64,000 nt of DNA from Rhodanobacter sp. FDAARGOS 1247 (GCF_016889805.1 NZ_CP069535.1:1674001-1738000); one strand, 5' to 3'. Counted from the first letter of the stretch, positions 30,085-39,215 are shown. Numbers and translations are program-made. The notes: a model not told the origin generated them from the sequence alone.

Positions 30085-30900
30085 ATGCATCGAACCGTAT
30101 TCTTCATTTCGGACTCCACCGGGATTACCGCGGAGACCATCGGCAACAGCATCCTGGCGCAGTTCGAAGGCGTGCAGTTCGACAAGCACCGCTTGCCCTT
30201 CACCGACAACGCGCACAAGGCGGAGGCTGCCGCGCTGCGCATCAAGACCAATTATGCGCAGACCGGCCAGCGCCCGATCGTGGTCAACACCATGGCCGAA
30301 CGCGCCCTGTGCGAGATCGTCGCCGCCAGCGGTGCGCTGATGCTGGACGTGTTTGCACCGTTCATCGGCCCGCTCGAGGAAGAGTTGTCCACCAAGCGCT
30401 CGGGTGCGGTCAACCGGTCGCATGGCATGGTCGATTTCGACAAGTACGAGGCGCGCATCAACGCGACCAACTACGCGCTGTCGCACGACGACGGCATCGA
30501 CGTGAACTATGCCGAGGCGGACCTGATCCTGGTCGGCGTGTCGCGCTCGGGCAAGACGCCGACCTGTCTCTACATGGCCTTGCATTACGGGGTCAGCGCC
30601 GCCAACTATCCGCTGACCGACGACGACCTCGAGAAGCTCGAATTGCCGGCGCGTCTGCGTCCGTACAAGGATCGGCTGTATGGCCTCACCATCGATCCGG
30701 TGCGCCTGGCGCAGATCCGCGAACAGCGCCGAGCCGGCAGCCGCTACGCCACCTTGCAGCAATGCCGCTGGGAGCTGGAGCAGGCCGATCGCCTGATGCG
30801 CCAGGCCGGCATTCCCAGCCTCAACACCACCCATGTGTCGATCGAGGAGATCGCCAGCAAGATCTTCGATCGCTTCGGCATCGAGCGAACCATGTTCTGA
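30085..30900 (+). CDS. ppsR: PEP synthase regulatory protein (bifunctional kinase/pyrophosphorylase)
   Basis: A DUF299-family protein that inactivates PEP synthase by ADP-dependent phosphorylation and reactivates it by Pi-dependent dephosphorylation. It is 271 aa (E. coli PpsR 277). The opening TVFFISDSTGITAET is the family N-terminus, and the P-loop-like GVSRSGKTPTC lies near residue 151. The ATG at 30085 gives MHRTVFFISD; upstream sequence in frame is unconserved. The gene is divergent from its target ppsA. Confidence 0.95.
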   Translation: MHRTVFFISDSTGITAETIGNSILAQFEGVQFDKHRLPFTDNAHKAEAAALRIKTNYAQTGQRPIVVNTMAERALCEIVAASGALMLDVFAPFIGPLEEELSTKRSGAVNRSHGMVDFDKYEARINATNYALSHDDGIDVNYAEADLILVGVSRSGKTPTCLYMALHYGVSAANYPLTDDDLEKLELPARLRPYKDRLYGLTIDPVRLAQIREQRRAGSRYATLQQCRWELEQADRLMRQAGIPSLNTTHVSIEEIASKIFDRFGIERTMF

Positions 30901-30937
30901 AAACCCTGGCCCGCCCACTGGAGTTCGTACATCCCCG

Positions 30938-31423
30938 ATGAGTGCCGTACTGGACAACCGCCGCAGCCTGCTACCGGGACGATTCGAGTTCCTGATGGGG
31001 CTGTACGCCGAGAATTACCATCGCCTGACGCGACTGTTCCAGCCACAGCAGCTGGCGCCGGGGCGTTACGTGTCGAACGTGGACGACGGTCTCGACGTCC
31101 ACCTGTCCGTGCAGGAGCGTCATCCGTACACCCTGGAACTGGAGCTCACCTACGATTTCGTCGACATCGATACCGGCAGGCGTGCGCCGTCGGCACAGTT
31201 GCGCATGTATACCGACGCGCATGTGGCCGAGGCGCTGCATTGCCATCCCGGGCGGCACCTGTGGCAGGTGCTGGGTCCGTTTCCGCCGGCGCATTCGGTG
31301 TTTCAGCACCGCTTGCGGATGAACGGATTCCTGTCGCGCTGGCTGGAATACCTCGTCGAACAAGGCCATTCCGTCGGCACGCTGGAGCCGCAGCCGGAGT
31401 CGAGCGAGGGCAGTCGGAAATAG
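30938..31423 (+). CDS. DUF1249 family protein (YqiB-like)
   Basis: A 161-aa cytoplasmic protein of unknown function. The family pattern is clear: LMGLYAENYHRLTRLF near the start, VQERHPYTLELELTYDF, LRMYTDAHVAEAL and a C-terminal NGFLSRWLEYLVEQGH. E. coli YqiB (140 aa) lies in a different context, between nudF and cpdA. Here it follows ppsR by 37 nt and a bidirectional terminator ends it. The C-terminal tail (Glu/Ser-rich) is probably disordered. Confidence 0.85.
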   Translation: MSAVLDNRRSLLPGRFEFLMGLYAENYHRLTRLFQPQQLAPGRYVSNVDDGLDVHLSVQERHPYTLELELTYDFVDIDTGRRAPSAQLRMYTDAHVAEALHCHPGRHLWQVLGPFPPAHSVFQHRLRMNGFLSRWLEYLVEQGHSVGTLEPQPESSEGSRK

Positions 31424-31495
31424 GGCTTCATAAACGTGTGCCGCTTCCCGGTTCCTGCACACACGGAGCAGTGCGCAAAATCACCACGCAGCAAA

Positions 31496-31516
31496 AAGCC
31501 CGCGCAAGGCGGGCTT
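31496..31516. terminator. Bidirectional terminator between DUF1249 gene and tRNA-Asp
   Basis: The 8-bp stem AAGCCCGC/GCGGGCTT has A/T tracts on both sides and separates convergent transcripts. Confidence 0.8.
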
Positions 31517-31529
31517 CTTGTTTGAATAG

Positions 31530-31606
31530 TGGCGGAGTGGACGGGACTCGAACCCGCGACCTCCGGCGTGACAGGCCAGCATTCTAACCAACTGAACTAC
31601 CACTCC
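31530..31606 (-). tRNA. tRNA-Asp (GUC), second copy
   Basis: 77 nt with CCA, identical to 11823-11899. Last of three tRNAs in a minus-strand operon. Confidence 0.95.
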
Positions 31607-31642
31607 GCATTGTGTTGCTTCTTCCAGCTGTGCGAGCCAACT

Positions 31643-31718
31643 TGGCGTCCCCACGGGGATTCGAACCCCGGTGTCCACCGTGAAAGGGTGGTGTCCTAGG
31701 CCTCTAGACGATGGGGAC
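31643..31718 (-). tRNA. tRNA-Glu (UUC)
   Basis: 76 nt with CCA. It starts GTCCCCATCGTCTAGAGGCC and its anticodon loop CTTTCAC gives UUC, closely matching bacterial tRNA-Glu. Confidence 0.95.
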
Positions 31719-31727
31719 AATTCAAGT

Positions 31728-31803
31728 TGGTGGAGCCAGGCGGGATCGAACCGCCGACCTCCTGCATGCCATGCAGGCGCTCTCCCAGCTGAGCTATGGC
31801 CCC
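31728..31803 (-). tRNA. tRNA-Ala (GGC)
   Basis: 76 nt with CCA. It starts GGGGCCATAGCTCAGCTGGG and its anticodon loop ATGGCAT gives GGC. First gene of the tRNA operon. Confidence 0.95.
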
Positions 31804-31820
31804 GCCGCTGGAAGCCGAGA

Positions 31821-31849
31821 AGAATAGGTGCGCTCCGGAATTCCGTCAA
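31821..31849 (-). promoter_or_regulatory. Sigma-70 promoter of the tRNA-Ala-Glu-Asp operon
   Basis: On the minus strand TTGACG, an exact 17-nt spacer and TATTCT lie about 17 nt before tRNA-Ala. The stretch after the -10 is GC-rich, as in stringently controlled stable-RNA promoters. Confidence 0.8.
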
Positions 31850-31973
31850 GCTTTTTTTCACACTTTCGATCACGAAGTGCCGGCGTGTCGACGACGCACT
31901 CGTGCGCGCAGGCGAGTGCCGCCTTTCCTTCGTTTAAGCTGGAGCGATCCCTCGGGTTCCAGAGAGTTGATGA

Positions 31974-33722
31974 ATGCACGAAATCGGCTTCATTCGTGAT
32001 CTTGCCATCGTGATGATCGTGGCGGGCGCCACCACGATCGTGTTCCAGCGGATGCGGCAACCGGTGCTGCTGGGCTACATCCTGGCTGGCGTGCTGATCG
32101 GGCCGCATACGCCGGGCGTGCTGGTGGGCGATGCGCGCGCCATCGACGACATTTCCAATCTCGGCGTGGTCCTGCTGATGTTCACCCTGGGCCTGGAATT
32201 CAGCGTGCGCAAGTTGCGCGAGGTCGGCATCGGCGTGCTGGCCGTGGCGGTCGCGGAAGTGGGGCTGATGTTGTGGATCGGCTATGGCATCGGCGGTCTG
32301 TTCGGCTGGTCCGGCACGGACGCGTTGTTTCTCGGTGCGATCATTTCGTTGTCCTCGACGATGGTGGCCACCCGCACGCTGGCCGAGTCGGGGCAGCGCC
32401 AGCAGAAGTTCGCGCAACTGGTGACGGGCCTGCTGGTGGCCGAGGACATGCTGACCATCGTGATGCTGACCCTGCTCACGGCGGTGGCGATCGGTGGCTC
32501 GGTGCAGGCCGACACGGCGCTGGCCCTGGTGGGCCATCTGGGCCTGTTCGTGATCGTGGGGATGATCCTGGGCCTGCTGCTGCTGCCTCGCCTGGTGGAT
32601 TACGTGGCGAGCTTCGATCGCGACGAGACCTTGCTGGTCAGCGTGCTCGGCATCTGCTTCGGCGCCAGCCTGTTCGCGGTGTGGATGGGCTTCAGTGTCG
32701 CGCTGGGTGCCTTCCTGGCCGGCGCGGTGGTGGCCGAGTCGCGCAGCGTGGGGCGGGTGCTGCATCTGGTGGAGCCGTTGCGCGACATGTTCGCGGCGCT
32801 GTTCTTCGTGGCGATCGGCTTGAAGATCGATCCCTCGATGCTGCTGCAGTACGCCTTGCCGGCCCTGCTCATCGCGGCCGTGGTGATCGTCGGCAAGACC
32901 CTGGCCTGCAGCCTGGGCATCTTCATCGTGGGCCACGATCCGCGCACGGCGCTGCGCTCGGGCCTGGGCATGGCGCAGATCGGCGAATTCTCGTTCGTCA
33001 TCGCCACGCTCGGTCTGTCGCTGGGCGTGGTCAGCGATTTCATCTATCCGATCGCGGTGGCCGTGTCGGTGCTGTGCATGGCCGCGTCGCCGTACCTGAA
33101 CCGGTCCGCGGAGAGCCTGGCCAATGGCTTGCGGCGGGTGACGCCGCGCTCGCTGATCCTGCTGGCCAGCAGCTACAACGGCTGGCTGGAGAACCTCAAG
33201 CCAGTCAACGAGAACGCGGCCATCGCGGCCATCTTCCGGCGCCTGCTCTGGCACATCGGCATCAACGTATTGCTGGTGGTGGCGTTGTTCATCGTCGGCG
33301 CCTACGTCAATGCGCACAACTGGAGCTGGTTCTCGATGCTCGGCATCGATCGGGAACTGCGCCACACCCTGATATGGGCCTGCGCGCTGTTCCTGTCGCT
33401 GCCCATGCTGATCGCCGTGTACCGCAAGGCGGAGGCGCTGGGCATGGTGCTGGCGGAAATCGGCATCCGCGAGCGGTTTGCGGGTTCGTACACGCAGGCG
33501 ATCCGCAACGTGCTGGCGCGGGTCATTCCGCTGGTCACCCTGCTGGCGCTGGCGCTGCTGGTCAGCGGGCTCAGTTCGGCGATCCTGCCGCCGCGCGGGA
33601 TCGCCTTGTCGCTGGTGGTGCTGGTGGTGGTGGTGGCGGTGGTGCTGTGGCGAGGTCTGGTGAGAATGCATGCGCGGCTGCAGGCCGCCCTGAAGGAAAC
33701 CCTCGAAAAGCCCGGCCCGTGA
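31974..33722 (+). CDS. CPA2-family cation:proton antiporter (Kef/YbaL-type) without RCK domain
   Basis: An inner-membrane monovalent cation/proton exchanger of 582 aa. The Na/H exchanger domain covers about 5-385 in some 12-13 helices, with MFTLGLEFS near residue 68 and LGAFLAGAVVAESRSV near 243, both typical of Kef-like proteins. Kef-type proteins usually continue into a cytosolic TrkA-N/RCK regulatory domain; here the C-terminal 160 residues instead hold about four further hydrophobic segments (for example NVLLVVALFIVGAYV and LVTLLALALLVSGLS). The ATG at 31974 follows AGAGAG. Transported ion and control are unknown. No partner subunit is adjacent. Confidence 0.85.
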   Translation: MHEIGFIRDLAIVMIVAGATTIVFQRMRQPVLLGYILAGVLIGPHTPGVLVGDARAIDDISNLGVVLLMFTLGLEFSVRKLREVGIGVLAVAVAEVGLMLWIGYGIGGLFGWSGTDALFLGAIISLSSTMVATRTLAESGQRQQKFAQLVTGLLVAEDMLTIVMLTLLTAVAIGGSVQADTALALVGHLGLFVIVGMILGLLLLPRLVDYVASFDRDETLLVSVLGICFGASLFAVWMGFSVALGAFLAGAVVAESRSVGRVLHLVEPLRDMFAALFFVAIGLKIDPSMLLQYALPALLIAAVVIVGKTLACSLGIFIVGHDPRTALRSGLGMAQIGEFSFVIATLGLSLGVVSDFIYPIAVAVSVLCMAASPYLNRSAESLANGLRRVTPRSLILLASSYNGWLENLKPVNENAAIAAIFRRLLWHIGINVLLVVALFIVGAYVNAHNWSWFSMLGIDRELRHTLIWACALFLSLPMLIAVYRKAEALGMVLAEIGIRERFAGSYTQAIRNVLARVIPLVTLLALALLVSGLSSAILPPRGIALSLVVLVVVVAVVLWRGLVRMHARLQAALKETLEKPGP

Positions 33723-33778
33723 GGGCGCGGCAGCTTCCCGCCGGGCCTGGCGAGGGTCCCCGAGCGGGGTGCCGTAAT

Positions 33779-33805
33779 GAACCTTTATCGCGAATGACGG
33801 TCTGA
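33779..33805 (+). promoter_or_regulatory. Sigma-E-type promoter of the FKBP isomerase gene
   Basis: GAACCT at 33779-33784, an exact 16-nt spacer and TCTGA at 33801-33805, against the consensus GAACTT-N16-TCTGA. It gives a leader of about 100 nt. fkpA is a sigma-E target in E. coli, so the site fits the gene. Confidence 0.7.
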
Positions 33806-33914
33806 TCGCCCGATCGTTGCCAAGATCTGACAAGCACCGCACAATGCGAGGCCTGCCTCCATCGGGGGGGCCCGGCCGGCAGTGTCGGCACATCCATACA
33901 TGAGGGAGTTACGA

Positions 33915-34664
33915 ATGAAGCACTTTCTGCGTCCCACGCTGACGGCGGCCGCGATGGCCGTTGCGCTGGGCATGACGGCCTCCGTTGCCGCCCAGACGAC
34001 TGGCGCTGCCGGCACCGTCGACAAGGCCAAGGCCAGCTACGTTGTGGGTTGGGAAATTGCTTCCCAGGTTCCGCCGATCATGCGCGACGAACTGGATCCG
34101 ACCGCCGTGGCCAACGCGGTGAAGGCGGCGCTGTCCGGCCAGAAGCCGACCATGAGCGATACCGAAGCCAAGCAGGTGCACGACGCCTTCATGGCCAAGA
34201 TCCAGGCCAAGTACCAGGCCGAGATGACCAAGCTGGCGGCCAAGAACAAGGCCGAGGGCGACGCCTTCCTGGCCAAGAACAAGAGCGCGCCGGGCGTGAA
34301 GACGACCGCGTCGGGCCTGCAGTACCAGGTGATCAGCCAGGGCACGGGCGCCCGCCCGGGTCCGAACGACACGGTCGAGATCAACTACACCGGCACCTTC
34401 GTCAACGGCCAGGTGTTCGATGCGTCCGCCAAGCATCCGGGTGGTGGCGCAGCCAAGATTCCGCTGGCTGGCGTGATCCCGGGCTTCCGCGAGGGCCTGC
34501 AGCTGATGCAGGTCGGCGGTCATTACAAGCTGTTCATCCCGTCCTCGCTGGCTTACGGCGCCGAGCCGCAGCCGCCGATGCCGCCGAACGCCACGCTGAT
34601 CTTCGACGTGACCCTGGTCAAGACGGGTCCGACGCCGGCAGGCGCCGCTCCGGGCGGCAAGTAA
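33915..34664 (+). CDS. fkpA: Periplasmic FKBP-type peptidyl-prolyl isomerase (FkpA/Mip-like)
   Basis: A 249-aa exported isomerase and chaperone. The signal peptide is about residues 1-27 (MKHFLRPTLTAAAMAVALG, cleavage after VAA). An N-terminal helical dimerisation domain (FKBP_N) runs about 35-130. The catalytic FKBP domain (about 140-240) contains VEINYTGTFVNGQVFDAS, the proline-pocket segment VIPGFREGLQLMQVGG and IPSSLAYG. The start follows GAGGGAG. A sigma-E promoter lies upstream and a strong terminator downstream. The Gly/Pro/Ala-rich C-terminal tail is probably flexible. The fkpA symbol rests on domain order and promoter, not on synteny. Confidence 0.9.
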   Translation: MKHFLRPTLTAAAMAVALGMTASVAAQTTGAAGTVDKAKASYVVGWEIASQVPPIMRDELDPTAVANAVKAALSGQKPTMSDTEAKQVHDAFMAKIQAKYQAEMTKLAAKNKAEGDAFLAKNKSAPGVKTTASGLQYQVISQGTGARPGPNDTVEINYTGTFVNGQVFDASAKHPGGGAAKIPLAGVIPGFREGLQLMQVGGHYKLFIPSSLAYGAEPQPPMPPNATLIFDVTLVKTGPTPAGAAPGGK

Positions 34665-34710
34665 GCATCACCAAGCAGTTGCCGGAGGCGACTCCGGCGC
34701 AAGTTTCACG

Positions 34711-34738
34711 AAGGGGCGCGAAGCGATTCGCGCCCCTT
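34711..34738 (+). terminator. Terminator after fkpA
   Basis: A perfect 12-bp stem AAGGGGCGCGAA/TTCGCGCCCCTT with GCGA loop. T-rich sequence follows after CGCG. Confidence 0.75.
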
Positions 34739-34827
34739 CGCGTTTGCGGGAATCGCGGTGACCGGATCGAAGCGGTCGCGGCGGCGGTTAGAATGGACGT
34801 CCAACTTTTGCGGGAATCGTCACCACG

Positions 34828-36174
34828 ATGATGAATGTCACTATCTTCGGTACCGGCTATGTCGGCCTGGTCACCGGTGCCTGCCTGGCGGAAATGGGCA
34901 ACAAGGTGGTTTGCGTGGATATCGATGCGGGCAAGGTCGAGCGCCTGAAGCACGGCGAGATCCCGATCTTCGAACCCGGACTCGAGGCGATCGTCCGCCG
35001 CAACCATGCCGGCGGCCGGCTCGATTTCACCACCGACGCGGCGCCGGCGATCGCGCATGCCGAATTGATCTTCATTGCCGTGGGCACGCCGCCGGACGAG
35101 GATGGCAGCGCCGACCTGCAATACGTGCAGGCCGTGGCCCGCACCATCGGCCGCCACCTGGATCACTACGCCGTGGTGGTGAACAAGTCGACCGTGCCGG
35201 TCGGCACCGCCGATCGGGTGCGCGAGGCGGTGGCTGGTGAATTGAAGGCGCGCAACGCGACGGTGGAATTCGACGTGGTCTCCAACCCGGAGTTCCTCAA
35301 GGAAGGCGCTGCGGTGGAAGACTGCCTGCGCCCGGACCGCATCGTGGTGGGCACGTCCAGTGCACGGGCGGTGGCGGTGTTGCGCAAGCTGTACGCGCCG
35401 TTCAATCGCAACCACGATCGCATGGTGGTGATGGACGAGCGTTCGGCCGAGCTGACCAAGTACGCCGCCAACGCGATGCTGGCCACCAAGATCAGTTTCA
35501 TGAACGAGATCGCGAACATCGCCGAGCGGGTGGGCGCCGACGTGGAACTGGTGCGCCAGGGCATCGGTTCGGACCCGCGCATCGGTTACAGCTTCATCTA
35601 CCCGGGCGCCGGCTACGGCGGTTCGTGTTTTCCCAAGGACGTGCAGGCGCTGGAGCGCACCGCCCATGCCTACGGCTATGACGCCCGGCTGCTGGGCGCG
35701 GTCGAGGCGGTCAACCGGCAGCAGAAGGGCAAGCTGTTCGAGCTGATCTCGCGCCACTTCGACGGCCAGTTGGCCGGTCGCACGATCGCGCTGTGGGGCC
35801 TGGCGTTCAAGCCCAACACCGACGACATGCGCGAGGCTTCCAGCCGGCGGCTGATGGAGCTGCTGTGGGAAGCGGGTGCCAGCGTACGTGCGTTCGATCC
35901 GGAAGCGCGCGCGGAAACGCAGCGCCTGTATGGCGATCGCGCGGACCTGGTGTTGTGCGATGACGCCATGGAAGCCGTGCAGGGTGCCGACGTGCTGGCC
36001 GTGGTCACCGAGTGGAAGGCATTCCGCAGCCCGGACTTCGCCGCCGTCCGCGGGGCGCTGGCCGAACCGGCGATCTTCGACGGCCGCAATCTGTACGATC
36101 CGGCGGTGGTGGAAGAGGCCGGGCTGGCCTACTACGGCATCGGGCGCGGGCGCAGCCTGCAGTCATCGCCATGA
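34828..36174 (+). CDS. ugd: UDP-glucose 6-dehydrogenase
   Basis: Oxidises UDP-glucose to UDP-glucuronate for exopolysaccharide or LPS sugars. It is 448 aa. The N-terminal NAD domain starts [20 protein letters not shown]. The central dimerisation domain contains the catalytic C267 in [10 protein letters not shown] and the FMNEIANI helix. The C-terminal UDP-binding domain includes [16 protein letters not shown]. Two adjacent ATGs (34828 and 34831) are possible. slyX overlaps its stop by 4 nt. A 13-nt sequence (TTTGCGGGAATCG) occurs twice upstream, at 34743 and 34807. Confidence 0.95.
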   Translation: MMNVTIFGTGYVGLVTGACLAEMGNKVVCVDIDAGKVERLKHGEIPIFEPGLEAIVRRNHAGGRLDFTTDAAPAIAHAELIFIAVGTPPDEDGSADLQYVQAVARTIGRHLDHYAVVVNKSTVPVGTADRVREAVAGELKARNATVEFDVVSNPEFLKEGAAVEDCLRPDRIVVGTSSARAVAVLRKLYAPFNRNHDRMVVMDERSAELTKYAANAMLATKISFMNEIANIAERVGADVELVRQGIGSDPRIGYSFIYPGAGYGGSCFPKDVQALERTAHAYGYDARLLGAVEAVNRQQKGKLFELISRHFDGQLAGRTIALWGLAFKPNTDDMREASSRRLMELLWEAGASVRAFDPEARAETQRLYGDRADLVLCDDAMEAVQGADVLAVVTEWKAFRSPDFAAVRGALAEPAIFDGRNLYDPAVVEEAGLAYYGIGRGRSLQSSP

Positions 36175-36395
36175 ACGACCAGCGCGCGATGTTCGAGCAG
36201 CGGCTGGACGAGATGGAGGTCAAGCTGACCTTCATCGACGAAGCCGTCCAGGCATTGACCACGGCGGACGCCGACCAGTCGCAGCGGATCGCTGCGCTGG
36301 AGCGCGCGTTGCGCGATCTGCGCGGCGAAATGGCATCGATGCGGGTCGCCCAGGGCAGCGACGCGCACGACGAACCACCGCCGCCGCATTACTGA
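36171..36395 (+). CDS. slyX: SlyX family protein
   Basis: A 74-aa coiled-coil protein of unknown function. Residues about 7-50 form heptads ([20 protein letters not shown], then [12 protein letters not shown]), and the C-terminus ends in the family's Pro-rich PPPPHY. The ATG overlaps the ugd stop (ATGA), so expression is coupled to ugd. In E. coli slyX lies near slyD and fkpA; here an FKBP gene is also close. Confidence 0.88.
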   Translation: MNDQRAMFEQRLDEMEVKLTFIDEAVQALTTADADQSQRIAALERALRDLRGEMASMRVAQGSDAHDEPPPPHY

Positions 36396-36431
36396 CCGAA
36401 AACTTGTATCCAACGATCACGGAATAACCGC

Positions 36432-37025
36432 ATGGCCGATTCCCTGCGCGATCAGCTGCTCAAGAGCGGCATCGTCAAACAGGTTCAACCCGAACGCCCC
36501 CGCGAGCCGAAGCGGGCGCCGTCGCCCGGCAAGCCGGCGCGCCACGGCGGCAAGCCCGGTGGCAAGCCTGGCGCCAAGCCCGGTGCCAAGCCGCAGCCTG
36601 CGGCCGGCCGCAGCCAGCAGGACATCGACCTGGCCAGGGCTTATGCGTTGCGCGCGCAAACCGAGACGCGGGAGCGCAAGCAGATCGAGCAGGAGGCGGC
36701 CGAACAGGCCCGGCTGCGCCGCGAGCGCAAGCAGAAGATCCAGCAGTTGCTGGATGGCAAGGTGCTGAACAAGGCCGATGCCGACCAGCCGCGCAATTTC
36801 GAGTACGGCGGCAAGATCCGCCGGGTGCATGTGGATGCCCCGCAGCTTGCCGCGCTGAATGCCGGCGAGCTGGGCGTGGTCCAGCACGGTGGTCGTTATC
36901 TGCTGGTGGCGCGCGAGATTGCCGAGCAGGTCCGCGCCATCGACGCGCACCAGCTGGCCTTGCTGGTCGACCCGGCGGCGTCCGGCATCGGTGACGATGG
37001 CGTACCGGACGACCTGATGTGGTGA
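36432..37025 (+). CDS. yaiL: DUF2058 family protein (YaiL-like)
   Basis: A 197-aa basic cytoplasmic protein of unknown function. The family start MADSLRDQLLKSGIVKQ is clear. A Lys/Pro/Gly-rich low-complexity stretch with GGKPGGKPGAKPGAKP lies at about 37-55. A charged helix follows (ETRERKQIEQEAAEQARLRR). The C-terminal half is the conserved globular part, with FEYGGKIRRVHV and GRYLLVAREIAEQV. It follows slyX by 36 nt and probably ends the ugd operon. Confidence 0.88.
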   Translation: MADSLRDQLLKSGIVKQVQPERPREPKRAPSPGKPARHGGKPGGKPGAKPGAKPQPAAGRSQQDIDLARAYALRAQTETRERKQIEQEAAEQARLRRERKQKIQQLLDGKVLNKADADQPRNFEYGGKIRRVHVDAPQLAALNAGELGVVQHGGRYLLVAREIAEQVRAIDAHQLALLVDPAASGIGDDGVPDDLMW

Positions 37026-37044
37026 TGGCGGCATGAGCTCATGA

Positions 37045-37072
37045 CAGAGAGCCCGGCACGCCGGGCTCTCTG
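37045..37072. terminator. Hairpin between yaiL and the convergent fadB-like gene
   Basis: A perfect 13-bp stem CAGAGAGCCCGGC/GCCGGGCTCTCTG with a 2-nt loop. No long T tract on either strand. Confidence 0.65.
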
Positions 37073-37097
37073 CTGAACGTGACGCGGTATCTCAGGT

Positions 37098-39215
37098 TCA
37101 GTGGCTGGGGGAAGCCGGCAGCTCGAAGCCGCCTTGCGCCAGCGTCGGATCGTCCCAGCCTTTCTTCGGCTTGAAGCGGTCGCCATGGCGCTGCGCCAGC
37201 TCCTCTAGCCTTGCCTTGAGCTTGTCGGCGCCTTCGCTGCGCGTGTACTGGATCGGGCCGCCCCGGAACGGCGCGAAGCCGGTGCCGAAGATCACGCCGG
37301 CATCCAGCAGGTCGGCATCATCCACCACGCCATCGGCAAGGCAGGCGATCGCCTCGTTGACCATCGGCAGGATCATCCGGTCGGCCAGGTCGGGTGGGGT
37401 CACGTAATCCTGGGGTACTTCGGGTTTCTGCGGCTTGCCGTCCTGCCAGACATACAGGCCCTGGCCATCCTTCTTGCCGCGCTTGCCGGCCTCCAGCTTG
37501 TCGTCCAGCCCCGGTGGCAACTCCAGCCCGAGGAACGGGGCCAGTTCGCGGCCGACCGATGCGCAGACGTCCAGGCCGACGGTGTCGGCCAGTTCGATCG
37601 GCCCCATCGGCATGCCGAACTTCTTCGCCACGCGGTCCAGCACCGGGCCGGGCACGCCTTCGCTGTACAGGCGCAGCGCTTCCAGCAGGTAGGGCATCAG
37701 GATGCGGTTGACCAGGAACCCCGGCGTGCCCTTGACCGCCACCGGCAACTTGCCGATGGCCTTGCAGAATGCCAGCGCGCGTTTCTCGATCAGCGGATCG
37801 AGCCGATCATGCCGCACCACTTCCACCAGCGGCATCTGCGCCACCGGATTGAAGAAGTGCAGGCCCAGGAAGCGCTGCGGCGCGGCCAGGTTCTTGCGCA
37901 GCTCGTCCAGCGGGATGCTGGAGGTGTTGCTGGCGAGAATCTCGTCCGCCTGGAACTGGGGCTCGATGGTGGCGTACAACGCCTCCTTGGCCTCGGCGTT
38001 CTCGTAGATCGCCTCGATGGCCAGGTCGGCCGCCGCCACGCCGCTGCCGTCGACATCGGCGCGCAGGCGCTGCATCGCCGCCTCGACCTTGTCGGCGGAC
38101 TTCAGCTTCTTCTCGTACAGGGTGCGGGCACGATCCAGCGCCGGCTGGATGAACTTCATCTCGCGATCCTGCAGGGTCACCTCGAAGCCCTTGAAGGCAG
38201 CCCAGGCGGCAATGTCGCCGCCCATCACGCCGGCACCGACCACGTGCACGTGCCTGATCTGCGCGTCGGCGCCGGCGCCCTGGCCCTTCAGGCGTTCCTG
38301 CAGGAAGAAGATCCGGATCAGGTTCTGCGCCGTCGGTGTGGTCGCCAGCTTCGCCACCGAGCGTGCCTCGAGTTTCAGCCGCTGGCTGATGCCGGAACCG
38401 CCACGCTTCCACACCTCGATCATCGCGAACGGCGCGGGGTAGTGCTCCTTGCGCACCTTGGCCGCGGTCTGCTTCAGCACGATCGGCGCCAGGATCTGCC
38501 GGGCCAGCCAGGTATTGGTGGCCCAGGCCCTGGCGCGGCGGGCGAACGGCCGAGTCGCGGGGCGGCGCAGCAGCAGGCGCGCCTCGCTCAGCAGCTCGTC
38601 CGGGCGTGCCAGCCGGTCGACCACGCCCAGGCCCAGGGCGCGCTTTGCCGACAGGGCCTTGCCGGTCAGCATCACCGGCAGCGCCTCGGTGGCGCCGATC
38701 AGGCGCGGCAGGCGCGCGGTGCCGCCCCAGCCCGGGTGGATGCCCAGCATCACTTCGGGCAGGGCGATCCGCGTTTTCTCGTCGTCGACGGCGATGCGCT
38801 GGCGGCAGGCCAGGATCAGCTCGGTGCCGCCGCCCATGCAGGCACCGTGCACGGCAGCCACGGTGGGACAGGGCAGGCGGGCCAGCGCCTCGTAGACGCG
38901 CTGGCCGTGCTCGATGTTCTCCAGCACCGTGTCGTGTTTCGCGTACTCGACGAATTCCTTGATGTCGGCGCCCACGGCAAACCCCGAGGCCTTGGCCGAG
39001 TGGATCACCACACCGGCCGGCTTCTCGATGGCCAGGCGCTCGACGATCTGCTCCAGTTCGTCCAGCACCGCGCGGGAAATCGCGTTGACGCTGCTGTTGG
39101 CGCGATCCAGGGTCAGCGTGACGATGCCATCCTCGCTTTCGCTGGTCTTCCAGTGGTTGAAGCGCAGTCCTTCGAACATGGGTCGATACGGTGTGGTGGA
39201 GGAGGCCTGAACCAT
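37098..39215 (-). CDS. FadB-like enoyl-CoA hydratase/3-hydroxyacyl-CoA dehydrogenase
   Basis: A fused beta-oxidation enzyme of about 705 aa (E. coli FadB 729). The N-terminal crotonase domain (about 15-200) has the oxyanion region GACMGGGTELILACR and LPEVMLGIHPGWGG. The NAD domain begins near residue 320 with VVGAGVMGGDIAAW, and the dehydrogenase C-terminal domains contain GLHFFNPVAQMPLVEVV and VKGTPGFLVNRIL. The start is uncertain: the ATG at 39215 has GGGACGG close upstream, and one at 39179 (MFEGLRFNHW) is closer to the homology. No thiolase (FadA) gene is adjacent, so it is not a standard fadBA operon. FadJ-type or MFP-type naming is equally possible. Confidence 0.9.
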   Translation of the reverse strand: MVQASSTTPYRPMFEGLRFNHWKTSESEDGIVTLTLDRANSSVNAISRAVLDELEQIVERLAIEKPAGVVIHSAKASGFAVGADIKEFVEYAKHDTVLENIEHGQRVYEALARLPCPTVAAVHGACMGGGTELILACRQRIAVDDEKTRIALPEVMLGIHPGWGGTARLPRLIGATEALPVMLTGKALSAKRALGLGVVDRLARPDELLSEARLLLRRPATRPFARRARAWATNTWLARQILAPIVLKQTAAKVRKEHYPAPFAMIEVWKRGGSGISQRLKLEARSVAKLATTPTAQNLIRIFFLQERLKGQGAGADAQIRHVHVVGAGVMGGDIAAWAAFKGFEVTLQDREMKFIQPALDRARTLYEKKLKSADKVEAAMQRLRADVDGSGVAAADLAIEAIYENAEAKEALYATIEPQFQADEILASNTSSIPLDELRKNLAAPQRFLGLHFFNPVAQMPLVEVVRHDRLDPLIEKRALAFCKAIGKLPVAVKGTPGFLVNRILMPYLLEALRLYSEGVPGPVLDRVAKKFGMPMGPIELADTVGLDVCASVGRELAPFLGLELPPGLDDKLEAGKRGKKDGQGLYVWQDGKPQKPEVPQDYVTPPDLADRMILPMVNEAIACLADGVVDDADLLDAGVIFGTGFAPFRGGPIQYTRSEGADKLKARLEELAQRHGDRFKPKKGWDDPTLAQGGFELPASPSH

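Noticed and set aside
31794..33893. 699-codon minus-strand ORF opposite the antiporter
   Set aside because: Gln/His/Arg-rich shadow product overlapping a tRNA and its promoter; the plus strand encodes a clear membrane transporter.
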